A stretch of DNA of 64,000 bases from CAWDVH01 sp963805705 (GCA_963805705.1 CAWDVH010000005.1:1054001-1118000), one strand, 5' to 3'. Shown: positions 41,955-51,507, numbered from the stretch's first letter. Translations and numbers: made by a program. Notes: generated by a model from the letters alone, not told the origin.

Positions 41955-41958
<4 letters not shown>
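40927..41958 (-). CDS. Dipeptide/oligopeptide ABC transporter permease (DppC/OppC type)
   Basis: I start at ATG 41958 (343 residues), preceded by GGAGGG; it overlaps the upstream ATPase stop by ATGA. The N-terminal OppC region (WRRLRHDRMAVASVIVILAI) precedes a periplasmic-type loop (NGFPLGTDYIGRDLLVRILY) and a transmembrane domain with EAA loop EYIEAARSLGAGPWRIMFLD. The C-terminal tail is rich in Lys/Arg/Ala (SSKQARKRQRAAAALAKSS). It forms the pore with the DppB-type protein. Confidence 0.94.
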
Positions 41959-43042
<1,084 letters not shown>

Positions 43043-43046
<4 letters not shown>

Positions 43047-44149
43047 GCGACCACGCTCCCCTCGGCCGCTTCGGGGCGCTCGGCGATTTCCTCGGCCACC
43101 TTGACGGCGGCGTCCGTGCGGCCCAGCCCGACCGCGCGCCTGCGCTCGGCCTCGGCCTGCTCGCCGATGCCGAGCGCGGCGGTCGGCAGCCAGCAGGCGG
43201 ACCGGTGCGCGCCCAGGTCGCCGACCGCGGTCAGCACGGGCTGGTCGGTCAGGCACTTGTCCATCACGTAGGCGCACCGGGGATGGAAGGCGCAGCCGGA
43301 CGGCAGGTTGATCAGGCTGGGCGGCTGGCCGGTGATGGGGCGCAGCCGCCCGCCCGCGGCGGAGCTGTTGGGGATGGACTCCAGCAGGCCCTTGGTGTAC
43401 GGGTGGTGCGGCTCGTAGAAGATGTCGTGCTTGACCGCTTTCTCGGCGGCCCGGCCTGCGTACATCACCATGACGTCATCGGCGATGTCCGCGACCACGC
43501 CCAGATCATGAGTGATCATGATCAGCGCGGTGTCCGACTCCTGCTGCAGGCGGATCAGCAGGTCGAGTATCTGGGCCTGGACGGTGGCGTCCAGCGCGGT
43601 CGTCGGCTCGTCGGCGATGATCAGCTTGGGCGACAGCGAGATGGCCATGGCGATCATGACCCGCTGGCGCATCCCGCCGGAGAACTGGTGCGGGTAATCG
43701 CTCACCCGCTCGGCGGGCCGGGGGATTCCCACCCGGCCCAGCAGATCCACCGCGCGCGCGGTCGCCTGCGCCTTGGAGACCGACGGCTCGTGCGCCCTGA
43801 TCATCTCGCTGATCTGCCAGCCCACCTTGTACAGGGGGTGCAGGCTGGTCAGCGGGTCCTGGAAGATGACGGATATCTGCGCTCCGCGGATCTTGCGCAG
43901 CTGGTCGGGCGGTACCGACAGCAGGTCGGTCCCGTTGAAGAGCGCCTTGCCGGACACCTGGCCGCCGGGCGCCAGGCCCAGCAGAGTCTGGGTCAGGACG
44001 GTCTTGCCGCTGCCTGACTCGCCGACGATGCCCAGGGTCTTGCCGGACTCGACATTGAACGAGACGCCGCGGACCGCCTGCACCAGGCCGTCGGACGTCG
44101 AGAAGCCGACCCGCAGGTCGGTTACCTCGAGCAGGCTCACTAGCGACAT
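43043..44149 (-). CDS. Peptide ABC transporter ATP-binding protein (DppD/OppD type)
   Basis: The 368-residue ATPase has Walker A GIVGESGSGKTVLTQTL, Q-loop VIFQDPLTSLHPLYKVG, signature QFSGGMRQRVMIAMAI, Walker B LIIADEPTTALD and H-loop ITHDLGVVADI, followed by the peptide-transporter C-terminal extension with CAFHPRCAYVMDKC. The last ~50 residues (EQAEAERRRAVGLGRTDAAV) are extra compared with most DppD proteins. It is the first gene after the stem-loop that follows the binding-protein gene and overlaps the next gene by GTGA. Confidence 0.95.
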
Positions 44150-44218
44150 CCCTTCCGCTGGGTGGCGCGGGGGCGGCCGGCCCGCAGCGTCGGCGGCACC
44201 GGTGCCCTGACGTGCAGT

Positions 44219-44251
44219 CCGGCCGGGTATGCATACTGCATACCCGGCCGG
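44219..44251 (-). terminator. Intra-operon 15-bp stem-loop after the binding-protein gene
   Basis: CCGGCCGGGTATGCA (44219-44233) and TGCATACCCGGCCGG (44237-44251) pair perfectly around a three-base loop, 16 bases after the binding-protein stop and 69 bases before the next start. In other uptake operons such structures stabilise or partly terminate the mRNA so that the binding protein is made in excess; that role here is inference. Confidence 0.65.
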
Positions 44252-44267
44252 ACCTTGAGCTAGTCGG

Positions 44268-46127
44268 TCAGCCGGTGACCCAGACGTTGGTGACGTCCGC
44301 GTCGCCGATCGTCGGCGAGAACACGGCGCTGGTCGAGCCGGCCTGGTGGACCCTGCTGCTGGAGTACAGCGGGAACTGCTGGCTGATGAGCGGAACGACG
44401 ACCGCCGCCTTCATCACGTCCATGTCGACCTGGTGCCAGAGCGCCGGCGAGGTGGACGGGTTCTGGTCCGTCTCGGCCTGCTTGATCAGGCTGTCGACGG
44501 CCGAGTTGCTGTAGCAGCCGTAGTTGGTGGTGTTCAGGACGCAGTTGGTCTCGTACAGCGGCTGCAGGGTGGTGCGGCCGTTGTTGGTCCCGAACCAGTC
44601 GGCGATCCAGCCCGGCTGGGCCAGGTCCCACTGGTTGGGCTTGGCGTTCTCCGGAGCGTTGCCGAGATCAACGAAGAAGCTGGAGGAGATCTCCGGCTTC
44701 CCGGTCAGGTTGACGCCGCAGGGCTTCAGGCTCGCCTGGATGGCGGCGAAGGCCTGGGTGTTCACGCTGTCGTTCGGGTACAGGTAGGTCAGCGTGACTC
44801 CGTGCGGGTAGCCGGCCTTGGCCAGGTCCTGCTTGCACATCGCGGTGTTGCCCTGGCCGTTGTTGTCCGGGTACAGGTTGTAGGGCTGGTAGCCGGCACT
44901 GCCCGGCGGGACCGCGGTGTTGATGATCGTGGCCACTGCGGGGCCGCCGTAGACCTTCTGCACCGCGACCTTGTTGACGCCGTACTCGATCGCCTGGCGG
45001 ACACCCAGCTTGCCTATCGCGCCGCCCGCGTCGGGGCTGCGCAGGTTAAACACCGTGTACGGGAACGTGTTGCTCCACGGCCAGATCTTGAAGTTCGGCG
45101 AGTTGCTGGCGAGCAGGCCGGGGATGGCCGGCGGGTTGATCGAGGTGTCCATGGGCAGGTCCTGGGTGGCGGAATTGCCGCCCTCCATCTCCGCGAGCTG
45201 GGTAGCGGCCGAGGCCACGCCCATGGTCACGACGATGCTCTTGACGTACTGGTGCCGCAGCGTGTCGGTGGACTGCTTCCACGCCGGGTTCACGGTCAGC
45301 GTCGCGGACTTGCCCGGCGTGAGCGAGGTGACCGCGTAGGGGCCGTCCGAGATGAGGTGCTGGTCCAGCTGCAGGCTGTTCGGCACGTAGGAGTCGTACT
45401 CGACCGGCCGGGCCGAGGTGAACGGCATCGCCATCATGTAGTTGAAGTCGCTGGCCGGCTGGAGCAGGTTGATCTGCAGGGTGCTGGAGCTCGGCGCGGT
45501 GATCCCGGAGATCGTGTGCGAGTTCTGGAAGTTGGCGATGTTCGCCGCCGACGGCGTGTGGGACTTGACGGCGAAATACTTGGTCTCGGCGTCGCAGTAC
45601 TGGCTGAGTCCCTTGATCGTGCTGGTGAAGTACAGCCCGTTGCCGACCGGGCTGACCGGGTTGCAGAACGCCTTGAACTCGCGGATGAAGTCGGCCGCGG
45701 TCACCTGGCGGGCCGGGCTGGTGTCCCAGTCGACGCCCGGCTTGATGTGGAAGGTGTAGGTCAGCCCGCCGTTCGTGATGCCGCCGTTGGCCGTGGTCGG
45801 CACCGCGGTGGCGACGTCGGGGTCGGGCGTGGTGGCCTTCACCCAGGCCGCGTCGGTGGTGTTGGTCGTCGGGACCGTCACGTAGCTGAGGAGCTGCCGT
45901 GTGTAGGCGCGCTCCAGCATGTAGTCCGCCGTGTAGTAGGCGGGGACGGGGTCCCAGTGGTCGGGGCCGCCGTTGGCGACGATGCGCAGGGTGCCGGTCG
46001 GCGTCGTCGGCGGGCCACCACCCGCCGCGCTCGATCCGGTCGAGGAGGACTTACCGCACGCTGCCAGTCCAGTGGCAGCCAGGGCGGCCACTGCCAGCAC
46101 GGCAAGCCGCTTGGGCATTGGTGTCAT
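44268..46127 (-). CDS. Extracellular solute-binding lipoprotein, family 5 (peptide ABC uptake)
   Basis: The 619-residue protein begins with a lipoprotein signal (PKRLAVLAVAALAATGLAAC, lipobox LAAC, Cys24), then a Ser/Gly linker. The family 5 domain follows: TLRIVANGGPDHWDPVPAYY near the N-terminus, LTYTFHIKPGVDWDTSPARQ, SDGPYAVTSLTPGKSATLT and DSVNTQAFAAIQASLKPCGV. It captures the ligand outside the cell and hands it to the permeases. Many Asn/Thr/Tyr residues and several Cys (for example NPVSP preceded by FC, and NCVLNTTNYGCYSN) suggest disulfides. It is the first gene of the operon; dpp-type naming is by family only. Confidence 0.95.
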   Translation of the reverse strand: MTPMPKRLAVLAVAALAATGLAACGKSSSTGSSAAGGGPPTTPTGTLRIVANGGPDHWDPVPAYYTADYMLERAYTRQLLSYVTVPTTNTTDAAWVKATTPDPDVATAVPTTANGGITNGGLTYTFHIKPGVDWDTSPARQVTAADFIREFKAFCNPVSPVGNGLYFTSTIKGLSQYCDAETKYFAVKSHTPSAANIANFQNSHTISGITAPSSSTLQINLLQPASDFNYMMAMPFTSARPVEYDSYVPNSLQLDQHLISDGPYAVTSLTPGKSATLTVNPAWKQSTDTLRHQYVKSIVVTMGVASAATQLAEMEGGNSATQDLPMDTSINPPAIPGLLASNSPNFKIWPWSNTFPYTVFNLRSPDAGGAIGKLGVRQAIEYGVNKVAVQKVYGGPAVATIINTAVPPGSAGYQPYNLYPDNNGQGNTAMCKQDLAKAGYPHGVTLTYLYPNDSVNTQAFAAIQASLKPCGVNLTGKPEISSSFFVDLGNAPENAKPNQWDLAQPGWIADWFGTNNGRTTLQPLYETNCVLNTTNYGCYSNSAVDSLIKQAETDQNPSTSPALWHQVDMDVMKAAVVVPLISQQFPLYSSSRVHQAGSTSAVFSPTIGDADVTNVWVTG

Positions 46128-46567
46128 GTACAGACTCCTTCTGGCCAGACGCGATGCGCCGGCGTATCAGTGGTCATCTCCGTCAGTACACGCCTCGGCC
46201 ATGGCGTGTCTACCCAGGTGGACGAAGCGGTCGAAAGCATTTACGGAACCGCAACCGCCCCGTGACCATGCAGTGCGGCTGGCGAGCCCTGCAGCCGTTG
46301 ATCCTGTCGCATGTAGGCCGAAATACCAGTGAATATGTAGCTTTCCGGCTGCGCCCGGCCGGCGGTCCGCAGCGCGGAATCGCCACCTTGGCCCCTGCAT
46401 CATGCCACTGGCCGGTTCCCGGCCATCCAGCGCGTCCCGGATGGCCGGGAACCGGGCCCGGCCGTCCGGCCGGGCAGCGGCAAGTGGCGCGCCTGGCTTC
46501 CGGCAGAACCGCCGGCGTGCTAACTTAAGCGCGGGCAATTTCCGATTAAAACGATTGGATATATAGG
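46128..46567. other. Divergent 440-bp intergenic region with tandem hairpins
   Basis: No convincing gene is seen here on either strand; open frames in it are short or antisense continuations. It must hold the promoter for the binding-protein operon (leftward) and for the cysteine dioxygenase gene (rightward). The right end is AT-rich, TATATAGG ending just before the ATG at 46568, and could be the -10 region of that gene. The middle carries two adjacent stem-loops (46412-46475), annotated separately. Confidence 0.6.
46412..46475. repeat. Two adjacent perfect hairpins in the intergenic region
   Basis: CCGGTTCCCGGCCATCC (46412-46428) and its exact reverse complement (46439-46455) form a 17-bp stem with a ten-base loop. 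Directly next to it GCCCGGCC (46456-46463) pairs with GGCCGGGC (46468-46475) around GTCC. They lie far from the flanking genes, so they are not simple terminators of annotated transcripts. Confidence 0.8.
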
Positions 46568-47092
46568 ATGAACAATGCGTTTCGCCCTGCCGTGACCCTC
46601 AGCCGGGCCCGTCTCAGCCCGGACCCCCTCAGCCCGGCCCGGCTCAGCCCGGCCCGGCTGGGCCAGATCGTGGCCGGGGTCGCGGCATCGGCGGGGGACT
46701 GGCGCGAGCTGGTGCGTTTCGGGCCGGAGCGGCGCTGGTATCACCGTCTCGATCTGGCCGACGATCACGAGGTGTGGCTACTAAGCTGGCTGCCAGGGCA
46801 AGAGACGGGCTTTCATGACCATGGTGATGCCGCAGGCGCCTTCGCGGTGGCGCAGGGCGAGCTGCAGGAGCGCACGGCGGCTGTCGGCCGCCCCGGCGCC
46901 CGGGGCCGCACGGTGCCGGCCTGGCACCGGTCGTTCGGGTCACAGCACGTGCACGATGTGCGGAATATCTCGGCCGGGCCGGCCATCAGCATTCACGCGT
47001 ACTCCCCGCCGCTGTCGGCGATGCGCAGGTATGACTTGATCGGCAGCGGCCTGGTCCAGACGGCCATCCAGAGCGCGGAGCGGGGCTGGTGA
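46568..47092 (+). CDS. Cysteine dioxygenase family protein
   Basis: The 174-residue cupin protein has the iron ligands of cysteine dioxygenase: PGQETGFHDHGDAAGAFAV (two His) and QHVHDVRN (third His), and the Tyr of AISIHAYSPPL. The family oxidises cysteine to cysteine sulfinate with oxygen in the cytoplasm. The N-terminus has a Leu-Ser-Pro repeat (RARLSPDPLSPARLSPARLG) encoded by tandem DNA, unusual for the family. The stop overlaps the rhodanese gene by GTGA, so sulfur handling is a shared theme. Confidence 0.87.
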   Translation: MNNAFRPAVTLSRARLSPDPLSPARLSPARLGQIVAGVAASAGDWRELVRFGPERRWYHRLDLADDHEVWLLSWLPGQETGFHDHGDAAGAFAVAQGELQERTAAVGRPGARGRTVPAWHRSFGSQHVHDVRNISAGPAISIHAYSPPLSAMRRYDLIGSGLVQTAIQSAERGW

Positions 47093-47502
47093 GCCCGCCG
47101 CCCGGCAGCCGGACGATCGACGACATGCTCGCCGGGGCACGCAGCAAACTGGACCGGATCGGCCCTTCGCAGGCGCGCGACGCGGCGGCGCACGGTGCCG
47201 TGCTGGTCGACATCAGGCCCGCCGCGCAGCGCGCCGCCGAAGGCCAGATCCCCGGTGCCCTGGTGATCGAGCGCAATGTGCTGGAATGGCGGCTCGATCC
47301 CGCATCGAGCGCGTGCCTGCCCGTGGCGGGCTACGACCTGCGGGTGATCGTGTTCTGCTCGGAGGGCTATACCTCCAGCCTTGCCGCCGCGGCGCTGCAG
47401 GAACTCGGCGTGCACGGCGCCACCGACCTGGACGGCGGCTTCTGCGCCTGGCAGCGGGCCGGCCTGCCGGTCGTCGGCGCGGATCACAGCAGCGACAGCT
47501 GA
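47089..47502 (+). CDS. Rhodanese-like sulfurtransferase domain protein
   Basis: The 137-residue single-domain protein has AVLVDIRPAAQRAAEGQIPG (CH2A-like), the active-site loop VIVFCSEGYTSSLAAAALQ with the catalytic Cys (CSEGYTS) and ATDLDGGFCAWQRAGLPV at the end. Rhodaneses transfer sulfane sulfur from thiosulfate or persulfides. Coupling by GTGA with cysteine dioxygenase suggests a role in cysteine or persulfide breakdown. The 3' end overlaps the convergent radical SAM gene by 19 bases. Confidence 0.9.
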   Translation: MSPPPGSRTIDDMLAGARSKLDRIGPSQARDAAAHGAVLVDIRPAAQRAAEGQIPGALVIERNVLEWRLDPASSACLPVAGYDLRVIVFCSEGYTSSLAAAALQELGVHGATDLDGGFCAWQRAGLPVVGADHSSDS

Positions 47503-48596
47503 ACTCCGGCCGCCGGCCGTCCTGGCGGCGCCTCCGGCGGGCGATGCCCGGCCGGCCCGCGCGTGACCCGCCGCGCGGGCGGGCGGCGGGCGGCCGCCGG
47601 ACTGGCCTTCCCGACGCCGTGCCGGTCAGCCAGGTCACGGACCAGGGCCGTGATCCGCTGCTGGTAGTCCCTGGGCGCGTACGCCCGCGAGCCGTACAGG
47701 CGGCGGTAGGGCTCGGCGAGCTGCGGGTGCTGCTCGCGCAGCCACTGCAGGTACCACTCCCGCGCACCGGGGCGCAGATGCAGCACGATGGGGGTGACCC
47801 GGGTGGCGCCGGCCGCGGCTATCTGCCGGACCGTGGCCTCGAGCTGGGCGGGGGAGTCGGACAGGTACGGCAGGATCGGCCCCATCAGCACGCCGCACGG
47901 CAGGCCGCGCTCGCCGAGCGCCGAGCAGACGGCCAGCCGGCGCTCGGGGCTGGGCGTCCCCGGCTCCACGGACCGGGACAGGCCGGGGTCCAGGAATCCG
48001 ACCGACACGTTGAGCCCCACGTCGGTCACGGCGGCGGCCTGCGCGAGCAGGTCGATGTCGCGCAGGATCAGCGTTCCCTTGGTGAGGATCGAGAACGGGT
48101 TGGCCGCCGCCGACAGTGCCGCGATGATGCCGGGCATCAGCCGGTAGCGGCCCTCGGCCCGCTGGTAGCAGTCCACGTTGGTGCCCATCGCGACGTGCTC
48201 GCCCGGCCAGCGCGGCCGGGCCAGCTCCCTGGCGGCCAGCTGCGCGGCATTGACCTTGACGACGATCCTGGAGTTGAAGTCGAGCCCGGCGTCCATGTCG
48301 AGATAGGTGTGGCTATTGCGCGCGAAGCAGTAGGAGCACGCGTGGGAGCAGCCCCGGTAGGGGTTGATCGTCCACTTGAACGCCATCCTCGATGCCTCGG
48401 GCACGCGGTTGATGATGGACCGGGCATGCACCTCGTAGAACGTGATGCCGCGGAAACCCGGCGTGTCGAAGGTCCTGGCCACCGCGTCCCGCTCGAACAG
48501 CGCGGGAGCCGTGGCCGTCCCCGACGGCCTCCCCGCCCCGGGTTCCGGTCCCGCGTCCGCGTCCGCGCCGTGCAGCCGGAGGCCGTCCCATCGCAT
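47484..48596 (-). CDS. Rv2578c-family radical SAM protein
   Basis: I place the start at ATG 48596 (MRWDGLRL), giving 370 residues. The iron-sulfur motif is CSHACSYC (CxxxCxxC) in YRGCSHACSYCFARNSHTYL, followed by LDFNSRIVVKVNAAQLAARE and GTNVDCYQRAEGRYRLMPGI. This is the Rv2578c/SplB-like group, relatives of spore photoproduct lyase, of unknown reaction. The C-terminal tail is low-complexity (ARRPPARRVTRGPAGHRP). A near-consensus LexA box lies 33-48 bases upstream, implying SOS induction and a DNA-damage role, which fits my memory that Mycobacterium tuberculosis Rv2578c is in the LexA regulon. Confidence 0.9.
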   Translation of the reverse strand: MRWDGLRLHGADADAGPEPGAGRPSGTATAPALFERDAVARTFDTPGFRGITFYEVHARSIINRVPEASRMAFKWTINPYRGCSHACSYCFARNSHTYLDMDAGLDFNSRIVVKVNAAQLAARELARPRWPGEHVAMGTNVDCYQRAEGRYRLMPGIIAALSAAANPFSILTKGTLILRDIDLLAQAAAVTDVGLNVSVGFLDPGLSRSVEPGTPSPERRLAVCSALGERGLPCGVLMGPILPYLSDSPAQLEATVRQIAAAGATRVTPIVLHLRPGAREWYLQWLREQHPQLAEPYRRLYGSRAYAPRDYQQRITALVRDLADRHGVGKASPAAARRPPARRVTRGPAGHRPPEAPPGRPAAGVQLSLL

Positions 48597-48628
48597 GCAG
48601 GCCAGGATAGAACGACAGTTCGAATATA

Positions 48629-48644
48629 TCAAACATGTATTCGA
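48629..48644 (-). promoter_or_regulatory. LexA (SOS) box upstream of the radical SAM gene
   Basis: On the minus strand the site reads TCGAATACATGTTTGA, which matches the actinobacterial SOS consensus TCGAAC-N4-GTTCGA at all but two positions; one of those (T for C in GTTYGA) is an allowed variant. It is in an AT-rich patch, right where the promoter of the leftward gene should be. Confidence 0.65.
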
Positions 48645-48770
48645 TAACGCGCAATCGCCGGTGCCGCGCCGGCCAGCCGGCCCGGTGGTGGCAAGCTTGA
48701 CCGGTACGCCCGGCCACGGACCGCGCACCGGGCGCGGTGCCGTGCTGGCCCCGAAGCGAGGAGAACGCAC

Positions 48771-49208
48771 ATGCCTACCCGCACTGCCCGAACCACATGG
48801 ACCGGCGGCCTGCAGGACGGAACCGGAACGCTGGAGCTGGTCAGTTCCGGCGTCGGGACCTACGAGGTCTCGTTCCCCAAGCGGGCGGCCGACGATGCCG
48901 ACGGCACGACCAGTCCCGAGGAGCTCATCGCCGCCGCGCACAGCTCCTGCTTCGCGATGCAGTTCTCGGCGCTGCTGGGCGGGGCCGGGGGGAGTGCCCA
49001 GTCCCTGAAGGTCACGGCCGACGTTACCCTCGGCCCGGATCCGGCCGGCGGATTCCGGATCAGCGGCATCAAGCTGACGGTCCGCGGCTCGGCCAGCGGC
49101 ATCACCCCCGAGGCGTTCGCGAAGATCGCCGAGGACGCCAAGGCCGGCTGCCCGGTCAGCAAGGCCCTGACCGGCACGGCTATCTCCCTGGACGTCGTCG
49201 GGGACTAG
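48771..49208 (+). CDS. OsmC family peroxiredoxin
   Basis: The 145-residue protein has the OsmC fold: ARTTWTGGLQDGTGTLELVS, then TSPEELIAAAHSSCFAMQFS with the first catalytic Cys and DAKAGCPVSKALTGTAI with the second. OsmC/Ohr proteins reduce organic hydroperoxides. The LIAAAHSSCF context suggests the OsmC branch, not Ohr. A ribosome site is AGGAGAA upstream. It faces away from the SOS-box gene across about 170 bases. Confidence 0.93.
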   Translation: MPTRTARTTWTGGLQDGTGTLELVSSGVGTYEVSFPKRAADDADGTTSPEELIAAAHSSCFAMQFSALLGGAGGSAQSLKVTADVTLGPDPAGGFRISGIKLTVRGSASGITPEAFAKIAEDAKAGCPVSKALTGTAISLDVVGD

Positions 49209-49250
49209 CTCGCTGCGCGCCCCCGGCGGCCCGTGCGCCCCGGCTGCCTC

Positions 49251-49278
49251 GGCCGGGCCGGCGCCATCCGGCCCGGCC
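49251..49278 (+). terminator. OsmC terminator-like hairpin
   Basis: GGCCGGGCCGG pairs with CCGGCCCGGCC around CGCCAT, 43 bases after the osmC-like stop. Confidence 0.65.
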
Positions 49279-49399
49279 GGCAAATTCCTCGTACTGCCGG
49301 GCTGCGGGCCGGTAGAAAATCTTCCAGCTGGGGATGAGTAGGGAAACAGCCGCGGCCCGGGACGGCGGCGGTGGCTGAAGGTAGCCGAGAGGTGGCGCG

Positions 49400-49759
49400 G
49401 TGGCGCTTTCGATGGACGAGCAGCGCATCCTCGATGAGATGGAGCGCAGGCTCGCCGACAATGATCCCAGGCTGGCGTCCCGCCTGGCCGCGTTCGGCCG
49501 GCCCAGGCTGGCCGGCTCCGCCCTGCAGACCCCGCGGGGCCGCAGGGCGGCATCGCTGGCCACGCTGGCGCTGATCGCGGTCGTCGCCACCGTGGTGTAC
49601 GCGATGCTCCCGTTCCGGGCCGGTACCGCCAGGCACCTGCCCCCGCCCCGGCCGGCCGCCACGCCGCGCACGACCCAGCCGGTGATGGCCCCCGCCGGCA
49701 GCGTGACGGCGCCGGCCCGGCGGACGCCGCGGGCGCCGCGGACCGCCAGCACGCCATAA
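49400..49759 (+). CDS. DUF3040 family small membrane protein
   Basis: The 119-residue protein starts ALSMDEQRILDEMERRLADN, the hallmark of DUF3040 proteins, then has one membrane helix (LATLALIAVVATVVYAML) and a Pro/Ala/Arg-rich tail (HLPPPRPAATPRTTQ). DUF3040 proteins are actinobacterial, often near cell-division genes, but their role is unknown. GAGAGG lies upstream of the GTG. Confidence 0.85.
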   Translation: MALSMDEQRILDEMERRLADNDPRLASRLAAFGRPRLAGSALQTPRGRRAASLATLALIAVVATVVYAMLPFRAGTARHLPPPRPAATPRTTQPVMAPAGSVTAPARRTPRAPRTASTP

Positions 49760-49778
49760 CGGCGCGGGCCGGCTGGCC

Positions 49779-50282
49779 TCAGGACTCGCGCCAGAGCTGG
49801 AGCAGGTACTGCTCCAGTCCCTCCAGCCGCTTGCGTGCCTGCTGGAAGTCATCCCCCAGCGGGTCTGCGTTCAGCGTGTAGAGCTCGCCGTAACGCCGGA
49901 CCGCCTCGCTGCGGTTCCTGGTGTAGACGCGCACGCCGTAGTCGCCGACTCCGCCGCTGAGCCGCAGGCTGTGGATCGCGTGGCCCGCGGCGCCCATGTC
50001 GACGCTGAGATGGCCGCGCAGGTACAGCACGCACTTGGCCTCGTCCTCGTACCCGTCGCTGAACGGGGGCGGCGCGTCGTCCCATTCCTCGATCGTGAGC
50101 TGCACGCCCACGTGCTCCTGGGCGCAGGCGACGAGCAGCTGCTCGCGGCTCGTGCTGATCAGCGACTCGACAGGCACCAGGGGACCGCCCAGGGCATCCG
50201 GGTCAACGGCCGGGTCGTGGACCCGGAACATCATGCGCTCCGGGAAGACCGGGACCTCCAGCCGAAGGAGCCTGCGGCTCAC
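49779..50282 (-). CDS. Conserved actinobacterial hypothetical protein
   Basis: Start chosen at GTG 50282, which has GAGGGGGG just upstream (167 residues). The sequence is rich in beta-type segments: RRLLRLEVPVFPERMMFRVH, PLVPVESLISTSREQLLVAC, QLTIEEWDDAPPPFSDG, CVLYLRGHLSVDMGAAGHAI, YGVRVYTRNRSEAVRRYGEL, and ends LEGLEQYLLQLWRES. I recall similar full-length proteins in other actinomycetes but no name. No signal peptide or membrane helix is seen. It is divergent from the epoxide hydrolase gene. Confidence 0.7.
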   Translation of the reverse strand: MSRRLLRLEVPVFPERMMFRVHDPAVDPDALGGPLVPVESLISTSREQLLVACAQEHVGVQLTIEEWDDAPPPFSDGYEDEAKCVLYLRGHLSVDMGAAGHAIHSLRLSGGVGDYGVRVYTRNRSEAVRRYGELYTLNADPLGDDFQQARKRLEGLEQYLLQLWRES

Positions 50283-50430
50283 GTGCCCCCCCTCATGGCC
50301 GACAAATTTCCCTCGGTACAGCATGCAGTGTCTGGGCGCTCCCTGTACTTCTAATGGATATAAATGCGCAGTATGACGGAGGGTGGCTGATCGCGCACGC
50401 CACGCGGAGCTGGGCCGATATCCTCCGGGC

Positions 50431-51429
50431 ATGGTCTCCCAGGAAGCCGGGCTACCGCCGGTCACCCACCGTTTCGTCGACGCCCGCGGGCTCCGGATGC
50501 ACATCGCCGAAGCGGGCACCGGGCCGCTGGTGCTGCTGCTGCATGGCTTCCCGGAGAGCTGGTACTCATGGCGGCACCAGCTGACCGCCCTGGCCGCGGC
50601 CGGCTTTCACGCGGTGGCCCCGGATCAGCGCGGCTACTGCCGCACCGGCCCCCCGCGCGGGCCCGGCGAGAGCAACCGGGTCAGCGACTACACGATTTTG
50701 CACCTGACCGGGGACGTCATCGCCCTGATGGACGTGCTGGGGGAGCAGCGGGCGGTCGTCGCGGGTCACGACTGGGGGGCGCCGGTCGCCTGGCACACGG
50801 CGCTGCTGCGCCCCGACCGCGTCCGCGGCGTCATCGGGCTGAGCGTCCCGTACCGGCCGCGGGGCAGCAGCGCGCCGGTCGCCGCCATGCGGGCGGCCAT
50901 CGGCGAGGGCTTCTACATGGTCTACTTCCAGCGCAGCGGCGTGGCCGATGCGGAACTCGGCCGCGATCCGCGCGCGACGTTCCGCCGGCTGCTGAGCAGC
51001 GCCTCGGGTGACGGGCCGCCCGGCGGCGCCCCGGTGATACCGCCCGGCGGCGGCTTCCTCGATATCTGCCCGGAGCCCGATGCGCTGCCGGCCTGGCTGA
51101 CCAGCCAGGACATTGACGCCTACGTGGCCGACTACGCGGAGGCGGGCTTCACCGGGCCGCTGAACTGGTACCGCAACCTGGACCGCAACTGGGAGCTGAC
51201 CGGAGCCTGGCACCATGCGCCGGTGACCGTTCCGGCGCTCTATGTCGCGGGGGAGCGGGACCTGGTGGTCAACTTCCCCGGCGCCAGGGAAATGATCCCG
51301 CGGCTGCGCGACGTCGCGCCCCAGCTGCGCGAGCCCGTGCTGCTGGACGGCTGCGGGCACTGGACCCAGCAGGAACGGCCGGATGAGGTCAGCAGCGCCA
51401 TGATCAGCTTCATCAGCGAGCTGAGCTAG
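50431..51429 (+). CDS. Alpha/beta hydrolase, epoxide hydrolase-like
   Basis: I start at ATG 50431 (332 residues). The fold and family signature are clear: LLHGFPESWYSWRHQLTAL (oxyanion His-Gly), APDQRGYCRTG, nucleophile VAGHDWGAPVAWHTALL (Asp), and the charge-relay His in GCGHWTQQERPDEV. The Asp nucleophile (HDWG) is that of epoxide hydrolases. It would open epoxides to diols. The P450 gene that follows 78 bases later could supply epoxide substrates, although the link is only positional. Confidence 0.9.
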   Translation: MVSQEAGLPPVTHRFVDARGLRMHIAEAGTGPLVLLLHGFPESWYSWRHQLTALAAAGFHAVAPDQRGYCRTGPPRGPGESNRVSDYTILHLTGDVIALMDVLGEQRAVVAGHDWGAPVAWHTALLRPDRVRGVIGLSVPYRPRGSSAPVAAMRAAIGEGFYMVYFQRSGVADAELGRDPRATFRRLLSSASGDGPPGGAPVIPPGGGFLDICPEPDALPAWLTSQDIDAYVADYAEAGFTGPLNWYRNLDRNWELTGAWHHAPVTVPALYVAGERDLVVNFPGAREMIPRLRDVAPQLREPVLLDGCGHWTQQERPDEVSSAMISFISELS

Positions 51430-51507
51430 CCGGCCCGGGCAACCTGGGCTAGCCGCCCGCTGCCTGGCCCCTTGCGGCCGGGTACCGGCCCGGGGGAGGT
51501 TGGCGGC

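Noticed and set aside
44346..46265. 639-codon plus-strand frame opposite the binding-protein gene
   Set aside because: Antisense shadow. The minus-strand reading has a lipoprotein signal and family 5 motifs.
47484..49757. Long minus-strand open frame reaching into the OsmC and DUF3040 genes
   Set aside because: Radical SAM motifs appear only after ATG 48596, and the rest overlaps well-supported genes on the other strand.
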